From Gaiellasilicea sp963731615 (GTDB taxonomy: Bacteria; Actinomycetota; Thermoleophilia; Gaiellales; Gaiellaceae), in the NCBI GenBank assembly GCA_963731615.1, contig CAVSWD010000008.1:310001-374000 (forward strand): 64,000 bases of DNA, given 5' to 3'. The position numbers were made by a program, and so were the translations under genes. The stretch's first letter is position 1, and each line of letters starts with the position of its first letter. The notes beneath the pieces are model-generated. The model was not told the origin of the DNA, did no database searches, and was given only the letters and a program-made list of their open reading frames with translations. This document shows, in pieces, positions 17,460 through 26,503 of this stretch.

Positions 17460-17648
17460 CCGGGATGAAACGTCGCTCAGCCTGAGAGCCGCAAGTCAAG
17501 TGGGCGCGTGCCCGCGGTGAGTGCGGCTCTACCGCAAGGCGATCCAGACCACAAGCTCCCCGGGAGAAAGGGGATGCTCGGGCGGCAGGTCGCTGGGCAC
17601 GCGCCCGATCCTCTCTTTCGGCGGCGAGGCCGAAAATCATCCGCCGAT

Positions 17649-18034
17649 TTACGCGGTGTCGGGCGCGGTCGCGCGCGCCGTCAGTGCCTCGACCGGGACG
17701 ACCTCGAGCGCGCGGGCGTGCGTTGCACCGAGCACGACCGGCGGCGCGAACCCGGCCTCGTGCGCCTCGAGCCAGCGCGACGCGCAGACGCACCAGCGAT
17801 CACCCGGGTCGCAGTCCCGGGAAGCCCCACTCGGGCACCGGCGTCGAGAGATCGTTGCCGGCCGCTGCGGCTGAAGACGAGGAACTCTTCGGTCATCACG
17901 GCGCAGACGGTGTGGTTGCCGACGTCCTCGGGCCCGGTCGAGCAGCACCCGTCGCGGAAGAAGCCCGTGAGCGGCTCGCTCGAGCAGGCGAGCAGCTCGC
18001 CGCCGACGACGTTCACGTCTTGATCCCGGCTCAT
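17649..18034 (-). CDS. DUF2237 family protein, two frameshifts
   Basis: The joined product is about 128 residues. It begins MSRDQDVNVVGGELLACS and contains EPLTGFFRDGCCSTGPEDVG, then NHTVCAVMTEEFLVFS. After a shift near 17865 comes NDLSTPVPEWGFPGL, and after a second shift near 17825 DPGDRWCVCASRWLEAHEAG and PPVVLGATHARALEVV. These four blocks are diagnostic of DUF2237, a small Cys-rich family of unknown role. Its conserved CC and CxC pairs suggest metal binding. Two separate single-base shifts in one short gene point to sequencing error rather than decay. Confidence 0.8.
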
Positions 18035-18084
18035 CGACGGTCAGCCTATCGCGCAACCCCCCGCGCGAATTAGGCTCCCGGGCC

Positions 18085-19348
18085 ATGTCTCCGAGAGCAA
18101 TCGTCGTCATCGCCTGCTTCGTCGCCGCCGCGGCGATCTCGCCGATCGCGGAGGCGAAGACGATCCGGGTCAAGAGCGAGGCCGGCTTCGCCAAGGCGGC
18201 GCGGAAGTTGCGGAACACCGGCGGGACGATCGTGCTTGCGGCCGCAGCTCTATCGTCGGCTCGTCGTTCCCCCGCGCCACTCGACCCGGCCGCTGCGCAT
18301 CGTCGGCACGGTCGGCGTGCGCGTCGAGGACGTGGTCTTCGACCGCACGCAGCACGTCTCGTTCGGTCGGATGCGGATCGGGCCGGTACGCGGAGACGCG
18401 CTCATCGAGGTGAACGGCTCGCGCCACATCCTGCTGCACGACCTGCTCGTCTCGGCGGCTGGGTCGCGCTACTCCGCGTCGATCCTCCTGCCGGACTCGC
18501 GGCACGTGACCATTCGCCGCAGCCAGTTCACTCACTGCGGCGACCGCTCCTGGACGTTCGTCAACTGCGTCACGCTCTACCGCTGGTCCCACCACACGAT
18601 CATCGAGGACAGCCGTTTCCACGACTGCCGCGGCTGCGACTTCGTCAACGGCCGCTTCGGCACGCACCTGACGATCCGGCGGAACCGGTTCGAGCGCGCT
18701 CTGCCCTGCCGGAAGATGGGGAATCACCGCTGCGGGCACAACGACCTCGTCCAGCTCTTCGCGGGACGATTCCTCCGCGTCGCGGGCAACCACTTCGGCG
18801 TCTACAAGGCGGGCGGCGCCCAGCTCTACCTGACGAACAGCGTCGACTACGCCACGATCGTCAACAACGTCTTCGTGGGCACCGACCCGCGGGTGCCGAA
18901 CTACCGCGCCCGGATGGGGATCGTGATCGGCAGCAACGCCTCCAGACGGCTGCCGCACTACGCGAAGGTGCTGAACAACACCATCCTCACCGGTGCGCGC
19001 CGGCGGGACGGGTACGCCGGCTCGATCCGCATGAGCTCGCGCTACGGCAGCGTCAAGCGCTGGAAGCGGCCGATCGTCGCCAACAACGTGATCGCGCTGC
19101 TCGAGATGCCGGCGCGAGTCTGCAACGGCTCGCAGCGCTTCATCAACAACATCGTCATCCAGGGACGCAGCTGCTCGAAGCACGACCGGATCGGACCGGC
19201 GAGCCTGGACGAACGCGGGCGGCCGCGGGCGGACTCGACCGTCATCGACGGCGCGAATCGCCACTACGCACCTCAGACCGATGCGACCGGCCGCCGCCGT
19301 CGCGGCGCACCCGATATCGGCGCGCTCGAGTACCGCGGCCGCACCTAG
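18085..19348 (+). CDS. Secreted right-handed beta-helix protein, one frameshift
   Basis: This is about 420 residues. A signal peptide (MSPRAIVVIACFVAAAA) and KTIRVKSEAGFAKAARKLRNTGGTIVL start the protein in one frame. One shift near 18240 at a GC-rich run rejoins QLYRRLVVPPRHSTRPLRIVG in the next frame. The body has repeated short strands and turns such as VTIRRSQFTHCG, TIIEDSRFHDCRG, LTIRRNRFERAL, TIVNNVFVG and PIVANNVI, the ladder of pectate-lyase-like right-handed beta-helices. By family it binds or cleaves polysaccharide at the surface; no catalytic site could be assigned. The closing segment GAPDIGALEYRG is typical of choice-of-anchor beta-helix proteins. Confidence 0.8.
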
Positions 19349-19527
19349 CTAATCCAGCTAGCTGCCCCGAATGGGGGACTCGGCGACCCCTGAACCGTCC
19401 CACAGTGAGTACGGGCGCGCCCTGCGACCGAGCCGCCCGAGCGCTCCCGTTCGCGCGAGTGCTCGTGGTCAACGATCGCATTGTGGGAGTGCCGCAGCTC
19501 CTGCTGGGCGCGTCCTCTTTCTCACAT

Positions 19528-19557
19528 GATCGGAATCTGCTGTCGCAGGTTCCGATC
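19528..19557. terminator. Hairpin between beta-helix gene and histidine kinase gene
   Basis: Arms GATCGGAATCTG and CAGGTTCCGATC pair over 12 bases with one G-T wobble around a 6-base loop. It lies 5 bases past the 3' end of the minus-strand kinase gene and is not followed by a T run, so it probably ends or stabilises that transcript. Confidence 0.65.
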
Positions 19558-19562
19558 GTGCG

Positions 19563-21275
19563 TCAGGCTGCGTTCAGGCGCGGCAGCGTCAGCTCGAATG
19601 CTGCGCCTTGCGGTGCAGCGGCGCGGTAGCTGACCTCGCCTCGGTGGGCGCGTGCGTACGAACGGGCGATCGCCAGGCCGAGTCCCGTGCCGGTGACCGC
19701 CGCCGCGCTGCTCGCGCTGCGGGCGAACCGGTCGAAGAGCTGCGGCACGAACTCCTCAGGCACGCCCGGCCCGCTGTCGACGACGGTCACGTGCAGGACA
19801 CCGAACGCCTCCTCGGCGCTGACCGTGATCGGGGCGGCGCCATACCGGCAAGCGTTGCTGACGAGATTCGTGACGATGCGGTCGAGCGCGTCAACGTCGA
19901 CCTCGGCGACGAGCGACGAGTCGACCTCGATCGCGATCCGCTCGGCCGCGAGCGGCGCCACCGCATCGACGATCTGTTCGATCCGCTCCCGGATGGCGAC
20001 GTGCTGCGGCTTGATCACGACCGCCTCGGCATCGAGCCGTGACAGGTCGAGCAGCTGCTCCACGAGCAGCCGCAGCCGCCGGATCTGCTCCGTCAGCGCG
20101 CGCTCCAGCTCCTGTAGCTGCACCGGCGCGAGCTGGGCACCGCGTTCCGCGATCGTCTCCGAGATCCCATAGATCGCCCCGACCGGCGAGCGGAGCTCGT
20201 GCGCTGCCAGCGCGACGAACTGACTCTTCAGCTCGCCTGCATGCTCGAGCGCGACGCGGGCCTCGCGTTCCTGGGAGAAGAGGCGGGCGCGGTCGAGCGC
20301 GAGCCCGGTGAGGGCGCCCAAGGTCTGCAGGAGCTTCCGCTCCTCGTCGCCGAAGTAAGGCGCGAAGGCGCTCGTGTGTACGAGCAGCCGCCCGAACGGA
20401 AACGCCCACGTCGTCAACTCGTCGCCCGCGCCGCGCTCGACCATGCCGTACGTGCCGATCCGTCGGCCGTAGGTGTCCTCGAGCGCGACACCTCGCGCGC
20501 CGACGATGAGCGCCATCGGCTCGAGCACACGCTCGGCGACGTCCTCCTCGGTCGTCGCAGTCATCAACTGGCCGATCGCCTGCTGGACGCGCGCCTGCTC
20601 GGGGCGGCGCCAGAGCATCCGGAGCACCGCAGGCGGTGAGAAGCCGAGGATGAACGCGAGCGCGCTGAGCGTGCCGATCAACCCCACCGCCAGGGCGCCC
20701 GCAGAGTCGTCGTTCCCGACGGCGACGGCGAGCAGGAGCGCCACCGTGATCGCTGCCGACGCGAATGCGAGCATGCGCATGCGCCTCCGCGCGACCGTCG
20801 CCTCGGAGCGCCCGGCGCGCCAGAGCCGGACTGCGACAAGCGTCAGCAGCACCGACCAGTGGACGAGGAACGCGACCGCGTAGAACGCGAACCACCACGG
20901 CCACGACTCCCCTTCCGCCGGCAGGAACGGCAGCGCGAACGTCGCGAGCACGAGCGCCGCGCTGAGCACGTCGACGAACCGGGCCAGCGGGCGCCTGCCC
21001 GCGTAGAACGCAGAGGAGAAGCGGTAGAGCAAGTAGGGGAAAAGGAGAAAGATTGCGAGATCGATCCGCTCGACGACCTTGCCGAGCACGTCGTCCGGCG
21101 CCGTGGCGAACACTCTGCCGGCGACGATCACCCACGCGAGGGTGACGAACGCCAGCGCTGCCCAGAGAGACGTGTCGCGTCCCGGCTCACGCCGCCACTG
21201 GCGCACCGCGACGATCGCGATCGTCGCGAACAGCACGAGGTTGACGATCTCGACGAGCTCGACTGCCTGCCGCAC
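19563..21275 (-). CDS. Multi-pass membrane sensor histidine kinase
   Basis: This is a 570-residue protein after AGGAGGAAGC and a GTG start. Six to seven membrane helices cover residues 5-225. Next come a GAF-like domain (about 235-340) with GVALEDTYGRRIG, a HisKA helix with His in ALAAHELRSPVGAIYGISE at about residue 360, and an HATPase domain with NLVSNACRYG, DSGPGVPEEF and GTGLGLAIARSYARAHRG. No response regulator is adjacent on the same strand; the single-domain receiver at 23321 is two genes away. The topology resembles membrane-embedded 7TM-type sensor kinases. Signal unknown. Confidence 0.93.
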   Translation of the reverse strand: MRQAVELVEIVNLVLFATIAIVAVRQWRREPGRDTSLWAALAFVTLAWVIVAGRVFATAPDDVLGKVVERIDLAIFLLFPYLLYRFSSAFYAGRRPLARFVDVLSAALVLATFALPFLPAEGESWPWWFAFYAVAFLVHWSVLLTLVAVRLWRAGRSEATVARRRMRMLAFASAAITVALLLAVAVGNDDSAGALAVGLIGTLSALAFILGFSPPAVLRMLWRRPEQARVQQAIGQLMTATTEEDVAERVLEPMALIVGARGVALEDTYGRRIGTYGMVERGAGDELTTWAFPFGRLLVHTSAFAPYFGDEERKLLQTLGALTGLALDRARLFSQEREARVALEHAGELKSQFVALAAHELRSPVGAIYGISETIAERGAQLAPVQLQELERALTEQIRRLRLLVEQLLDLSRLDAEAVVIKPQHVAIRERIEQIVDAVAPLAAERIAIEVDSSLVAEVDVDALDRIVTNLVSNACRYGAAPITVSAEEAFGVLHVTVVDSGPGVPEEFVPQLFDRFARSASSAAAVTGTGLGLAIARSYARAHRGEVSYRAAAPQGAAFELTLPRLNAA

Positions 21276-21347
21276 GCTTCCTCCTGGGCGGGGGTGATGC
21301 TACCCCTGCTTCAGGGATGCGACGGGCATGGGGAAAATCCTCTCCGG

Positions 21348-21782
21348 CTAGGTTTTTGCGAGGAAGCGGAAGAGGGCTTCCGCGACGCAGGCCGGCTTTT
21401 CCTGGCCCTCGAGCTCGACCGTCGCAGCCACCCGCGCCTGCTTCCCGAGGGCGACCTCCTCGACGTCCTCGATGTTGAAGCGGCCGCGGATTCGGCTGCC
21501 GACCGGCACGGGCGAGGTGAAGCGGACGCGGTTGAGCCCGTAGTTGAGTGTCATCCCGTAGCCCTCCACCTCAGGCATCGCCTCGCCGAAGAGCGGCACG
21601 ACGAGCGAGAGGGTGAGAAAGCCGTGCGCGATCGTCGTCCCGAACGGTCCCGCCGCCGCACGCTCGGGATCGGTGTGGATCCACTGCGGGTCGTCGGTCG
21701 CACGGGCAAACTCGTCGATCCGAGCCTGATCGATCTCGAGCCACGGCGAAACCAGCTCCTTCCCGATCAGCTCCTCGAGCAC
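21348..21782 (-). CDS. MaoC-like dehydratase (hot-dog fold)
   Basis: This is a 144-residue protein with the full MaoC signature. ARATDDPQWIHTDPERA supplies the catalytic Asp/His pair, followed by FGTTIAHGFLTLSLV and a closing beta strand. Members act as (R)-specific enoyl-CoA hydratases or as acyl dehydratases in fatty-acid and polyketide metabolism. The GTG start has an AGGAG site and lies 6 bases after the stop of the peptidase gene, so they share a transcript. The lipid substrate cannot be told from sequence. Confidence 0.88.
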   Translation of the reverse strand: MLEELIGKELVSPWLEIDQARIDEFARATDDPQWIHTDPERAAAGPFGTTIAHGFLTLSLVVPLFGEAMPEVEGYGMTLNYGLNRVRFTSPVPVGSRIRGRFNIEDVEEVALGKQARVAATVELEGQEKPACVAEALFRFLAKT

Positions 21783-21788
21783 GTACTC

Positions 21789-23296
21789 CTACGCGCCGAG
21801 CTCGTGCAGCAGTGGCGCGGTGTCGAGCGGGTCGAAGCCGAGCCGAGCCGCGATCTCCTCGCTCGTCGGCCGCGTCCCCTCCTGCCAGAGCTCGCGCAGC
21901 CGGTCACCGGTCTCGGGCTCCGCCACCAATCCGCCCCGACCTCGCGGACGAGGTGCTGGCGCAGCTGCGCCGAGCGAATCCACGCCCGGAGGTAGTCGGC
22001 GGAGTAGAAGCCGGCGTCCATGTCGGCGAGGTAGTTCTCGGCGGGATACCGGATCCCGGTCGCCTCGGTCAGCCGCTCCGAGTAGCCGGCCGGCGTGCCC
22101 CCGTCCTCGTGGTGGCGGCCCCAGAACTCGAGCTCGAACTGCAGCTTCGCGGTGTACCGGCGGAAGAGGAGCGCCTCGAGGAAGACCGTCGCCTCCGCGT
22201 TGTCGGCCGCCTCCTCGTCGCTGAGCCCGAAGTGCTCGACGTGCCAGGCCGGCTCGCGAGAGATCGCCTCGAAGATGTAGGAGTAGATCTCGGTCAGTGC
22301 GTGATCGCGCGAGAGCTTGCGGAAGGTGTACGGCAGGCGGGGGTCGACGCTCGCGTAGTGGAGTGCGTGCCCGGCCTCGTGCAGAAACGCCTGGTAGTCG
22401 TGCAGCCCGCCTTGCGCGCGAGTGATCAGATGGACGATCTTCGGCGGGTCGGACGCGATCACGCAGGCGCGCGGCGACTTCTGCGGGCGGTCGTCGAGGT
22501 CGAGGCGAATGCCCGGCGTCGACTCGAGGTCGAGCCCGAGGGCGGCCAGCGTGGCGCTGCAGACCTCGACCGCGCGCTCCTTCGTGTAGGTGTGCTCGAG
22601 CGGCGAGAGCCGGCGCAGATAGCTCGTGTGGTTCGAGGTCGGGAGCTCGTCGCGGTCGGGGCCGAGCAGCTTCTCGAACCAGCGCTCGCGCAGGCGAGCG
22701 TAGGCGGCCGCGGAGGCGCGCGACGCCGCGTCGAGAGCGCGCTCGAGCTCCGGGATCGAGATCCCCTTCTCCTCGCCGTTGCGGGCAACCGGGTCGGGCT
22801 CGCCGGACAGCTCAGCCTCCAGCGACTCGCCGGCGGCGAGGAGCTCACGCCGGTCCGGGTTGAAGCGGGCGCTCTCCGCGCTCGCGAGCGCACCGAGCTC
22901 GTCGCGGTCGGCGTAATCCGCGAGGACGGCGAGCTTCGCCTGCGCCGCACGAAGCGGCAACTCCTCGCCGCGCCAGCCGACCCGCGCCGCCAGCAGCCGG
23001 TTCTCGAGCTCGTCCTCCCGCGCGGCGAGCTCGGCCGCGATCAGGCCGGACTCGCAGGTCTTGCGCAGGCGGTAGAGGAGCTCGCGCTCATCGGCAGCTG
23101 CGCCGGACTCGGCCTCGCGCAGCCCGTCGAGCTGCGCGGGCGAGAAGAGGTCGCGGTAGCGCTCGACGATCGCGGCCTGCTCGGAGGTCTCCTTTTCGCC
23201 AACGCGAACGGCACGGCCTTCCTCCGACCGTTCGAAGAGGTAGCGCGAGAGGCGCTCCTCGTACTCCTCCGGTGTTCTGACGGTAGTGACGCTCAC
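21789..23296 (-). CDS. Gluzincin metallopeptidase (M3/M2-like carboxypeptidase/oligoendopeptidase), one frameshift
   Basis: This is about 500 residues, nearly all helical. The zinc motif is FLHEAGHALHYASVDP (HExxH) with the third ligand Glu expected in the downstream SRDHALTEIYSYIFEAI helix. This HExxH...E pattern and the all-alpha fold fit gluzincins of the M3/M2 superfamily. The N-terminal half begins with a coiled-coil-like RTPEEYEERLSRYLFERSE. After VREVGADWW the frame shifts (near 21930) and resumes with ETGDRLRELWQEG, ending at a TAG at 21789. The substrate (oligopeptides) is inferred from the superfamily. Confidence 0.8.
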
Positions 23297-23320
23297 GAGT
23301 GCGACCCTACCGGACGCGCT

Positions 23321-23698
23321 CTAAAGCACCACACATCCCGCCACGACGGCGGCGAGCCGCCCCAGTTCGAACGGCTTCCCGAGCACGCCGTCGACGCGCG
23401 AGAGCAATGTCGGCCCCACGTCGCTCGTGCCCGAGAGCAGGACGACCCGGACCGGTAGCTCGAGGCCCTCGAGCTCGTCGAGCAGTGAGATTCCGTCCTC
23501 GTTCCCCACGTGGACGTCGAGCAGGATCACGTCCGGGAGTTGCTGCTCGATCTGCTCACGTGCGGCGGCGAGCGTTGCGGCCTCGCGAACGCGGTGGCCC
23601 TCGAGCTCGAGGTTGACCCGGCAGAGCAGCCTCATCGACGGTTCGTCGTCGATCACGAGCACATCCCTGCCGTGCCTTCGCTGCGAGTCGGCGCTCAT
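23321..23698 (-). CDS. Single-domain response regulator receiver protein
   Basis: This is a 125-residue protein that is only a receiver domain. It has LVIDDEPSMR (acidic pocket), DVILLDVHVGNEDG with the phospho-accepting Asp, LLSGTSD and GKPFELGRL (conserved Lys). No output domain follows. It could relay or sink phosphate for the membrane kinase at 19563, which lacks a partner; this pairing is inference. The gene lies 24 bases upstream of the peptidase gene on the opposite side of a short gap. Confidence 0.92.
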   Translation of the reverse strand: MSADSQRRHGRDVLVIDDEPSMRLLCRVNLELEGHRVREAATLAAAREQIEQQLPDVILLDVHVGNEDGISLLDELEGLELPVRVVLLSGTSDVGPTLLSRVDGVLGKPFELGRLAAVVAGCVVL

Positions 23699-23781
23699 GC
23701 GGGCGCGGACTTTAGCGGTCCCGTACCGGATCCGCGGCGCGGCTCGTTTACTTCTTAGAACTGAGAAGAAGGGGTCGCGAA

Positions 23782-23925
23782 ATGAAGAAGACAGTCGAGC
23801 GGAACGAGCGGGAGCTCCGCCTACCCACGCCGAGCGCGAGCTTCCGGCGGCGGTCCTGGCGCGAGTTCCAGCGAGCGCTCGACCCGCTCGCTCCCATCAA
23901 GCAGCTACCGACGCCGCGCGGTTGA
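23782..23925 (+). CDS. Small basic hypothetical protein, 47 aa
   Basis: An ATG at 23782 with an AGAAGGGG site opens a 47-residue basic peptide starting MKKTVERNERELRLPTPS, with a FRRRSWREFQRALDP middle and a Pro-rich tail. It overlaps the 3' end of gltX by 29 bases convergently, which is unusual for a real gene, though possible in dense actinobacterial genomes. I do not recognise it. Confidence 0.4.
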   Translation: MKKTVERNERELRLPTPSASFRRRSWREFQRALDPLAPIKQLPTPRG

Positions 23926-25156
23926 TCCGCGCGAGCGACTCCTCCTGCCCGAGGAGCTCCAGGCTCTCGTAGAGCCCCGGCGAGACCTTCGAGCCCGTCA
24001 CCGCCACGCGCACCGGCGGGAACGCCTGCCGGGGCTTGACGCCGAGCCGTTCGCAGAGCTGCTTGAGCGCGAGCTCGAGCTGCTCGGCCGTCCACTGCTC
24101 GACCTCCTCGAGCGCAGCGGCCGCTGCCTGCAGGATGTCGGGATCGAGCTGGCTCGGGTCCGGCTCGACGTCGTGGAAAAGAAAGCCCGCGAAGCCGGGG
24201 AACTCTCCGAGCCTCGCGATCTTCTCCTGCACGAGCGGCGCCGCAGCTCGGATGCGGTCCTCGTCCCAGTCGTAGCCCTGCTCGCGCAGATACGCGAGCA
24301 GCGTGTCGGCGTACTCGTTGGGTGCGAGGTCACGGAGGTAGACGCCGTTCATCCAGTCGAGCTTGGCGTAGTCGAACGTGGCGGGGCTGAGGCCGACCCG
24401 CTCGAGCGAGAAGCGCTCGATCAGCTCCTGTTGCGACATGATCGTCGTCTCGCCGTCCGGCGCCCAGCCGAGGAGTGAGAGGAAGTTCATCAGCGCCGGC
24501 GCGAGGTATCCCGCCTGCCGGAACTCGCCCGCGGAGACGGCGCCGTGGCGCTTCGAGAGCTTCTTGCCGTCCTCGCCGAAGACGTTCGGCACGTGCGCGT
24601 AGACCGGGAGCGGCGAGCCGAGCGCCTCCAGGATCAGGATCTGCTTCGGCGTGTTCGAGACGTGATCGTCGCCGCGGATTACATGCGTGATCCCGTCGAG
24701 CCAGTCGTCCACCGGCGAGGCGAAGTTGTAGGTCGGCCGCCCGTCCGTGCGAACGAGGACGAGATCCTCCAGCTGCTCGTTCGGAAACTCGATCCTGCCC
24801 TTCACCGCGTCGTCCCAGCCGGTCGTCCCCTCGTTCGGCATGCGGAAGCGGATCGCACCCTCGTCCTCGTAGGCCTTGCCCTCGACGACGAGGCGGCGCG
24901 CCTCGGACTGGCAGCGCTCGAGCCGGTCGAGCTGGAAGGCCACCTCCCCGTCCCAGTCCACGCCGAGCCAGGCGAGCGAGCTCTTGACCTGCTCCACCGA
25001 CTCCGCCACCTCGCGGCTCGTGTCCGTGTTCTCGATCCGCAACAGGCACTCGCCGCCCTGGCCGCGCGCGAAGAGCCAGTTGAAGAGGAACGTGCGGACG
25101 CCGCCGATGTGTTGGAAGCCGGTCGGGCTCGGAGCCATGCGGACTCGGACAGACAT
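23897..25156 (-). CDS. gltX: Glutamate--tRNA ligase
   Basis: This is a 419-residue class I synthetase. The HIGH-type motif is in VRMAPSPTGFQHIGGVRT, KMSKS appears as KLSKRHGAVSAG, and GluRS-specific segments such as LRIENTDTSREV, DGRPTYNFASPVDDWLDG and VIRGDDHVSNTPKQ are intact. The shorter C-terminal anticodon-binding domain gives a protein about 50-60 residues below typical bacterial GluRS, within the range of the compact form. It charges tRNA-Glu and, in organisms without GlnRS, also tRNA-Gln; the window cannot decide this. It is divergent from the endonuclease IV gene with a 20-base gap. Confidence 0.95.
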   Translation of the reverse strand: MSVRVRMAPSPTGFQHIGGVRTFLFNWLFARGQGGECLLRIENTDTSREVAESVEQVKSSLAWLGVDWDGEVAFQLDRLERCQSEARRLVVEGKAYEDEGAIRFRMPNEGTTGWDDAVKGRIEFPNEQLEDLVLVRTDGRPTYNFASPVDDWLDGITHVIRGDDHVSNTPKQILILEALGSPLPVYAHVPNVFGEDGKKLSKRHGAVSAGEFRQAGYLAPALMNFLSLLGWAPDGETTIMSQQELIERFSLERVGLSPATFDYAKLDWMNGVYLRDLAPNEYADTLLAYLREQGYDWDEDRIRAAAPLVQEKIARLGEFPGFAGFLFHDVEPDPSQLDPDILQAAAAALEEVEQWTAEQLELALKQLCERLGVKPRQAFPPVRVAVTGSKVSPGLYESLELLGQEESLARINRAASVAA

Positions 25157-25176
25157 GAGGCGGCTAGCCTAGCGGC

Positions 25177-26250
25177 GTGCTGTTCGGCGCCCACTGTTCA
25201 GGAGGGATCAAGGGCGCGCTCGACCACGCTGCCGAGATCGGCGCCGACGCGGTGCAACTCTTCGCCCAGAGCCCACGGACGTGGCACTTCCCCGAGCACG
25301 CCGAGGACGACCTCGCCCGGTTTCGTGAGCGGCGCGTCGAGGCGGGCATCGACTCGGTGCTCGTGCACGCGCTCTACCTCTGCAACCTCGCCACGCCGGA
25401 CAAGACCATCTTCGGCAAGAGCCTCGACACGATGCGCTCGACCGTCGACGCGGCCTGCGCGATCGAAGCGGACGGGGTCGTCTTCCACGTCGGCTCGCAC
25501 CTTGGCGCCGGGTTCGAGGCGGGGCTCGAGCGCTGCGTGCCGGCGATCCGGGAGGTGCTCGACCACTGCTCCGGCTCGACCTGGCTCCTGCTCGAGAACT
25601 CGGCCGGAGCCGGCGGCACGATCGGTCGCTCGCTCGACGAGCTCGTCGCCCTCGTGGACGCGCTCGGCGATCATCCGCGCCTCGGCATCTGCCTCGACTC
25701 CTGCCACCTGTACGTCTCCGGTGTCGACGTCGGCGAGCCCGACACGATGGCCGCCGTGCTCGACGACCTCGACGCGCGCATCGGCCTCGAACGGCTGCGG
25801 GCGCTGCACGTCAACGACGCCGCCGCGCCACTCGGCTCGAACCGCGACCGGCACGCGAACGTGCTCGAGGGCGAGCTCGGCGAGCGGCTCGGCGCGTTCC
25901 TGGCACACCCGGCCGTCCAGACTCTGCCGGCGGTGATGGAGACACCGGGCCCGGAGGGCCACGGCCCCGACGCGGCGGAGATGCAGAAGCTCCGCGACCT
26001 GCACGCGCTGGACGAAGCGAAGCGCGCCGCTACGACGGCTTGTGTCTATCAGACACAAGCCGTTCCTTCGCCCGCGCCCGCTCGAGTGCGTCGAGTGCGA
26101 TCGGCAGGTCAACGACTCGTGAGGACCCGGCAGCCAGCAGCACGTCGAGGGCTGCCACACGCGTGGCCGTCCGCGCCCGCCGGCGCAAACGTTCGGCGCG
26201 GACGAGCACACGGATCGTGTGGTAGCTCGGACGCGCAAGCCCAGCTCTGA
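25177..26250 (+). CDS. nfo: Endonuclease IV (apurinic/apyrimidinic site endonuclease) with an abnormal C-terminal extension
   Basis: The first about 285 residues are endonuclease IV: GAHCSGGIKGALDHAAEIGAD, HVGSHLGAG, LLLENSAGAGG, ICLDSCHLYVSG, ALHVNDAAAPLGSNRDRHAN and PAVMETPGPEGHG. These carry the His, Glu and Asp ligands of the tri-zinc centre, and the enzyme acts on abasic sites in base excision repair. Start is a GTG at 25177. The family normally ends near LRDLHALDEAK (about residue 284). Here the frame runs on for about 75 low-quality Arg/Pro/Ala residues to 26250, antisense to the small repeated gene unit, so the natural stop was probably lost or moved. Confidence 0.85.
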   Translation: MLFGAHCSGGIKGALDHAAEIGADAVQLFAQSPRTWHFPEHAEDDLARFRERRVEAGIDSVLVHALYLCNLATPDKTIFGKSLDTMRSTVDAACAIEADGVVFHVGSHLGAGFEAGLERCVPAIREVLDHCSGSTWLLLENSAGAGGTIGRSLDELVALVDALGDHPRLGICLDSCHLYVSGVDVGEPDTMAAVLDDLDARIGLERLRALHVNDAAAPLGSNRDRHANVLEGELGERLGAFLAHPAVQTLPAVMETPGPEGHGPDAAEMQKLRDLHALDEAKRAATTACVYQTQAVPSPAPARVRRVRSAGQRLVRTRQPAARRGLPHAWPSAPAGANVRRGRAHGSCGSSDAQAQL

Positions 26251-26251
26251 T
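26030..26251 (-). pseudogene. Degenerate copy (copy A) of the small duplicated gene
   Basis: This is a reading frame of 73 codons homologous along its length to the gene at 26263-26490. Both share the segment TATRVAALDVLLAAGSSRVV / LPIALDALERARAKERL and the same stop context. At the position of the start codon the copy has ATC instead of ATG, and the Cys-rich segment CRPCVPHRC of copy B is replaced by ARPSYHT. The only in-frame start left is a GTG at about 26209, which would give 59 residues. It ends in a 12-bp perfect palindrome. It overlaps the 3' end of the nfo frame antisense. Confidence 0.5.
26036..26062. repeat. Perfect palindrome at the end of copy A
   Basis: CGGCTTGTGTCT / AGACACAAGCCG form a 12-bp perfect stem with an ATC loop. 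The same type of palindrome with a different centre flanks copy B, and here it encodes the last codons of copy A. Confidence 0.8.
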
Positions 26252-26262
26252 GCGGCGTCAGC

Positions 26263-26490
26263 CTAGGGAGGCTTGTGTTGATTCAACACAAACCTCTCCA
26301 TCGCCCTCGCCCGACCGAGCGCGTCGAGTGCGATCGGCAGCTCGACGACCCGGCTCGAGCCGGTGGCGAGCAGGAGATCGAGCGCGGCGGCTCGGGTAGC
26401 TGTCCGGGCCGCTCGGCGGAGGCGCTCGACGCGAACCAGGTTCCGGCAGCGGTGTGGTACGCAGGGACGGCACACGCCGAGCTTCGACAT
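26263..26490 (-). CDS. Small duplicated Cys-containing hypothetical protein (copy B)
   Basis: This is a 75-residue protein from an ATG with a good GGGGAGG site. The N-terminus MSKLGVCRPCVPHRC has three Cys, followed by a basic, Arg/Leu/Ala-rich part (RRAARTATRAAALDLLL), then GSSRVVELPIALDALGRARAME and a short tail RFVLNQHKPP. It could be a small DNA- or RNA-binding protein by its charge, but no known fold is recognisable. A degenerate copy lies just downstream on the same strand. Two 19-base palindromes (26273-26291 and 26504-26522) sit at the two ends of the gene; the downstream one encodes the tail. Confidence 0.6.
   Translation of the reverse strand: MSKLGVCRPCVPHRCRNLVRVERLRRAARTATRAAALDLLLATGSSRVVELPIALDALGRARAMERFVLNQHKPP
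26273..26291. repeat. 19-base palindrome at the 3' end of copy B
   Basis: TTGTGTTGATTCAACACAA is a dyad with 9-base arms around a central base. It is the reverse complement of the site at 26504-26522. It lies inside the C-terminal codons of copy B. Confidence 0.85.
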
Positions 26491-26503
26491 GCGGCCTCCC
26501 CGA

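Noticed and set aside
18085..19348. Two separate genes for the signal-peptide part and the beta-helix part
   Set aside because: The two frames join without gap at one base near 18240 into a continuous beta-helix family sequence.
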